Shown here: in pieces, positions 14,903 to 15,638 of the stretch
Position numbering within the stretch: position 1 is the first letter of the stretch
Layout of the letters: each line of letters begins with the position of its first letter
DNA from: Synergistaceae bacterium UBA5827
Lineage (GTDB): Bacteria; Synergistota; Synergistia; Synergistales; 79-D21
DNA length: 15,638 bases
NCBI GenBank assembly: GCA_002432945.1
Contig: DJHE01000029.1
Span: 1-15,638 of the forward strand
Direction: 5' to 3'
Program-made: the position numbers and the translations under genes
The notes under the pieces: generated by a model
What the model was told of the DNA's origin: nothing
Databases searched by the model: none
The model's input: only the letters and a program-made list of their open reading frames with translations

Positions 14903-15638
14903 TGCAGGTTTTCCATGATCCTTTCCCGCAGGCGGCTTGCTGCGTTCGAGGGCCCCCTGTCGATTTTTCCAAGAGCCTTCCGGGTTTCCTCAATCCATTT
15001 CCCGTCCCCTGCATAGGATGCAAATCGTCTCGCCAGGGCTTCGGGCGAAACTTTGCCGGTGATTTCAGGAAACACTTCCCTCCCGGAAAGACGATTCGGC
15101 CAGGACAGGAATCCCCTTTTCCCGATGTAACGCCGTAAAGCCCTGCGTTTCAAGGCAGGCCCGAATCCAGGCATGCCGAAAAGCGGTACGAGCAAGGTCG
15201 GTGAAGGAACCTGCTCGACAAAATCATCCGGGATCGCAACGATGGAAGGCACGCCAGCGTGAAGCAGTTCGAGCGTATTCGTACCCGGTTGGGTCAGGGC
15301 AACATCCGCTTCTGCAAGGACAGCCCCCGTCCCGGCAAGGGACGCGGCAAAACCCGCCTTTTCCCACATATGCGCTTCGTCCGGTTCACAAAAGGGATAA
15401 AGGAGGGCAGCCCATTGAGCTCCAGGCATCAGTGCTTTTGCAACCCCCAGGAATTCGGTCATGTAGGGAAGGGCTTTCCTCCTTATTGCCGGGCGGCTTC
15501 CCGGAAAAATGACGATCCTCAAACCCGGGCCTTTCCAGGGCGCATCTCCCTGATCCATTGCCAGGCCATCAGCCACCAGGTCGCCGACAATCTCGACAGG
15601 AATCCTGCCGGATGACCTCATGGGTCCCGCCATCGCTT
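14899..15638 (-). CDS. lpxB: Lipid-A-disaccharide synthase-like glycosyltransferase (3' part)
   Basis: The C-terminal half of an LpxB-like GT-B protein; the 5' half is beyond the right edge. LpxB joins UDP-diacylglucosamine and lipid X. Visible landmarks are VEIVGDLVADGL, matching the G(N/H)PxxD region; VIFPGSRPAIRRKALP, the GSRxxEI region but with Ala-Ile; and ADVALTQPGTNTLELLHAGVP, corresponding to the SGTxTLE motif with Pro-Gly for Ser-Gly. Near the end comes FLSWPNRLSGREVFPE, like the LPNxLAGRxxxPE of LpxB. The frame is open to the edge, so the ATG at 15633 is probably internal. About 40 extra residues lie between the TLE and LPN regions. It stops with an ATGA overlap with msbA. True LpxB versus a divergent paralogue cannot be decided from half a protein. 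Confidence 0.75.
   Translation of the reverse strand, partial: AMAGPMRSSGRIPVEIVGDLVADGLAMDQGDAPWKGPGLRIVIFPGSRPAIRRKALPYMTEFLGVAKALMPGAQWAALLYPFCEPDEAHMWEKAGFAASLAGTGAVLAEADVALTQPGTNTLELLHAGVPSIVAIPDDFVEQVPSPTLLVPLFGMPGFGPALKRRALRRYIGKRGFLSWPNRLSGREVFPEITGKVSPEALARRFASYAGDGKWIEETRKALGKIDRGPSNAASRLRERIMENLQ

Noticed and set aside
13967..15016. A 349-codon plus-strand open frame opposite msbA
   Set aside because: It is antisense to the MsbA membrane domain. Its hydrophilic, Gly/Glu/Asp-rich translation is what the complement of hydrophobic codons gives.

Overview
The window is one continuous stretch of a lipopolysaccharide (LPS) gene cluster, so the organism is a diderm (Gram-negative type) bacterium of moderately high GC. 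Every gene I can support lies on the minus strand, so transcription runs from position 15638 towards position 1. My guess at lineage is a deep-branching diderm such as Synergistota. It rests on the unusual LpxK fusion and general resemblance recalled from memory, and no rRNA or marker gene here can confirm it.

Layout in transcription order. 15638-14899 is the 3' part of an LpxB-like glycosyltransferase, cut by the window edge. Then come an MsbA-type lipid A flippase (14902-13136), LpxK fused to a second LpxB-related domain (13139-10821), kdsB (10888-10148), kdsA (10151-9276), kdsD (9292-8285), waaA (8250-7018), an iron-type alcohol dehydrogenase (7018-5849) and a DegT-type aminotransferase (5849-4644). 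A strong hairpin (4588-4622) follows. After it come an ELM1-family glycosyltransferase-like protein (4565-3399), a GT4 glycosyltransferase (3402-2386), gmhB (2402-1794), gmhA (1807-1190), hldD (1193-207) and the first 68 codons of hldE (205-1, cut by the window edge).

The first block handles lipid A and Kdo: 4'-phosphorylation, flipping across the inner membrane, synthesis of Kdo-8-phosphate from arabinose-5-phosphate, CMP activation and transfer to lipid A. The last block makes ADP-L-glycero-D-manno-heptose for the inner core, with two glycosyltransferase-type proteins that probably extend the core.

The most interesting part is the dehydrogenase/aminotransferase pair directly after waaA. 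It matches the KdnB/KdnA pair that makes 8-amino-3,8-dideoxy-manno-octulosonate (Kdo8N) in Shewanella. If so, this organism builds its inner core with amino-Kdo. The adjacent KdsB carries a variant nucleotide-binding motif that fits a changed sugar substrate, although this is only inference. No kdsC phosphatase gene is present in the window.

Almost every gene junction is a short overlap (ATGA, GTGA, TGATG or TAATG), so the cluster looks like one translationally coupled operon. The only real gaps are 34 nt before waaA and 78 nt, containing the hairpin, after the aminotransferase. No stretch over 300 nt lacks a gene. I saw no tRNA, rRNA, CRISPR array, insertion sequence or plus-strand gene.
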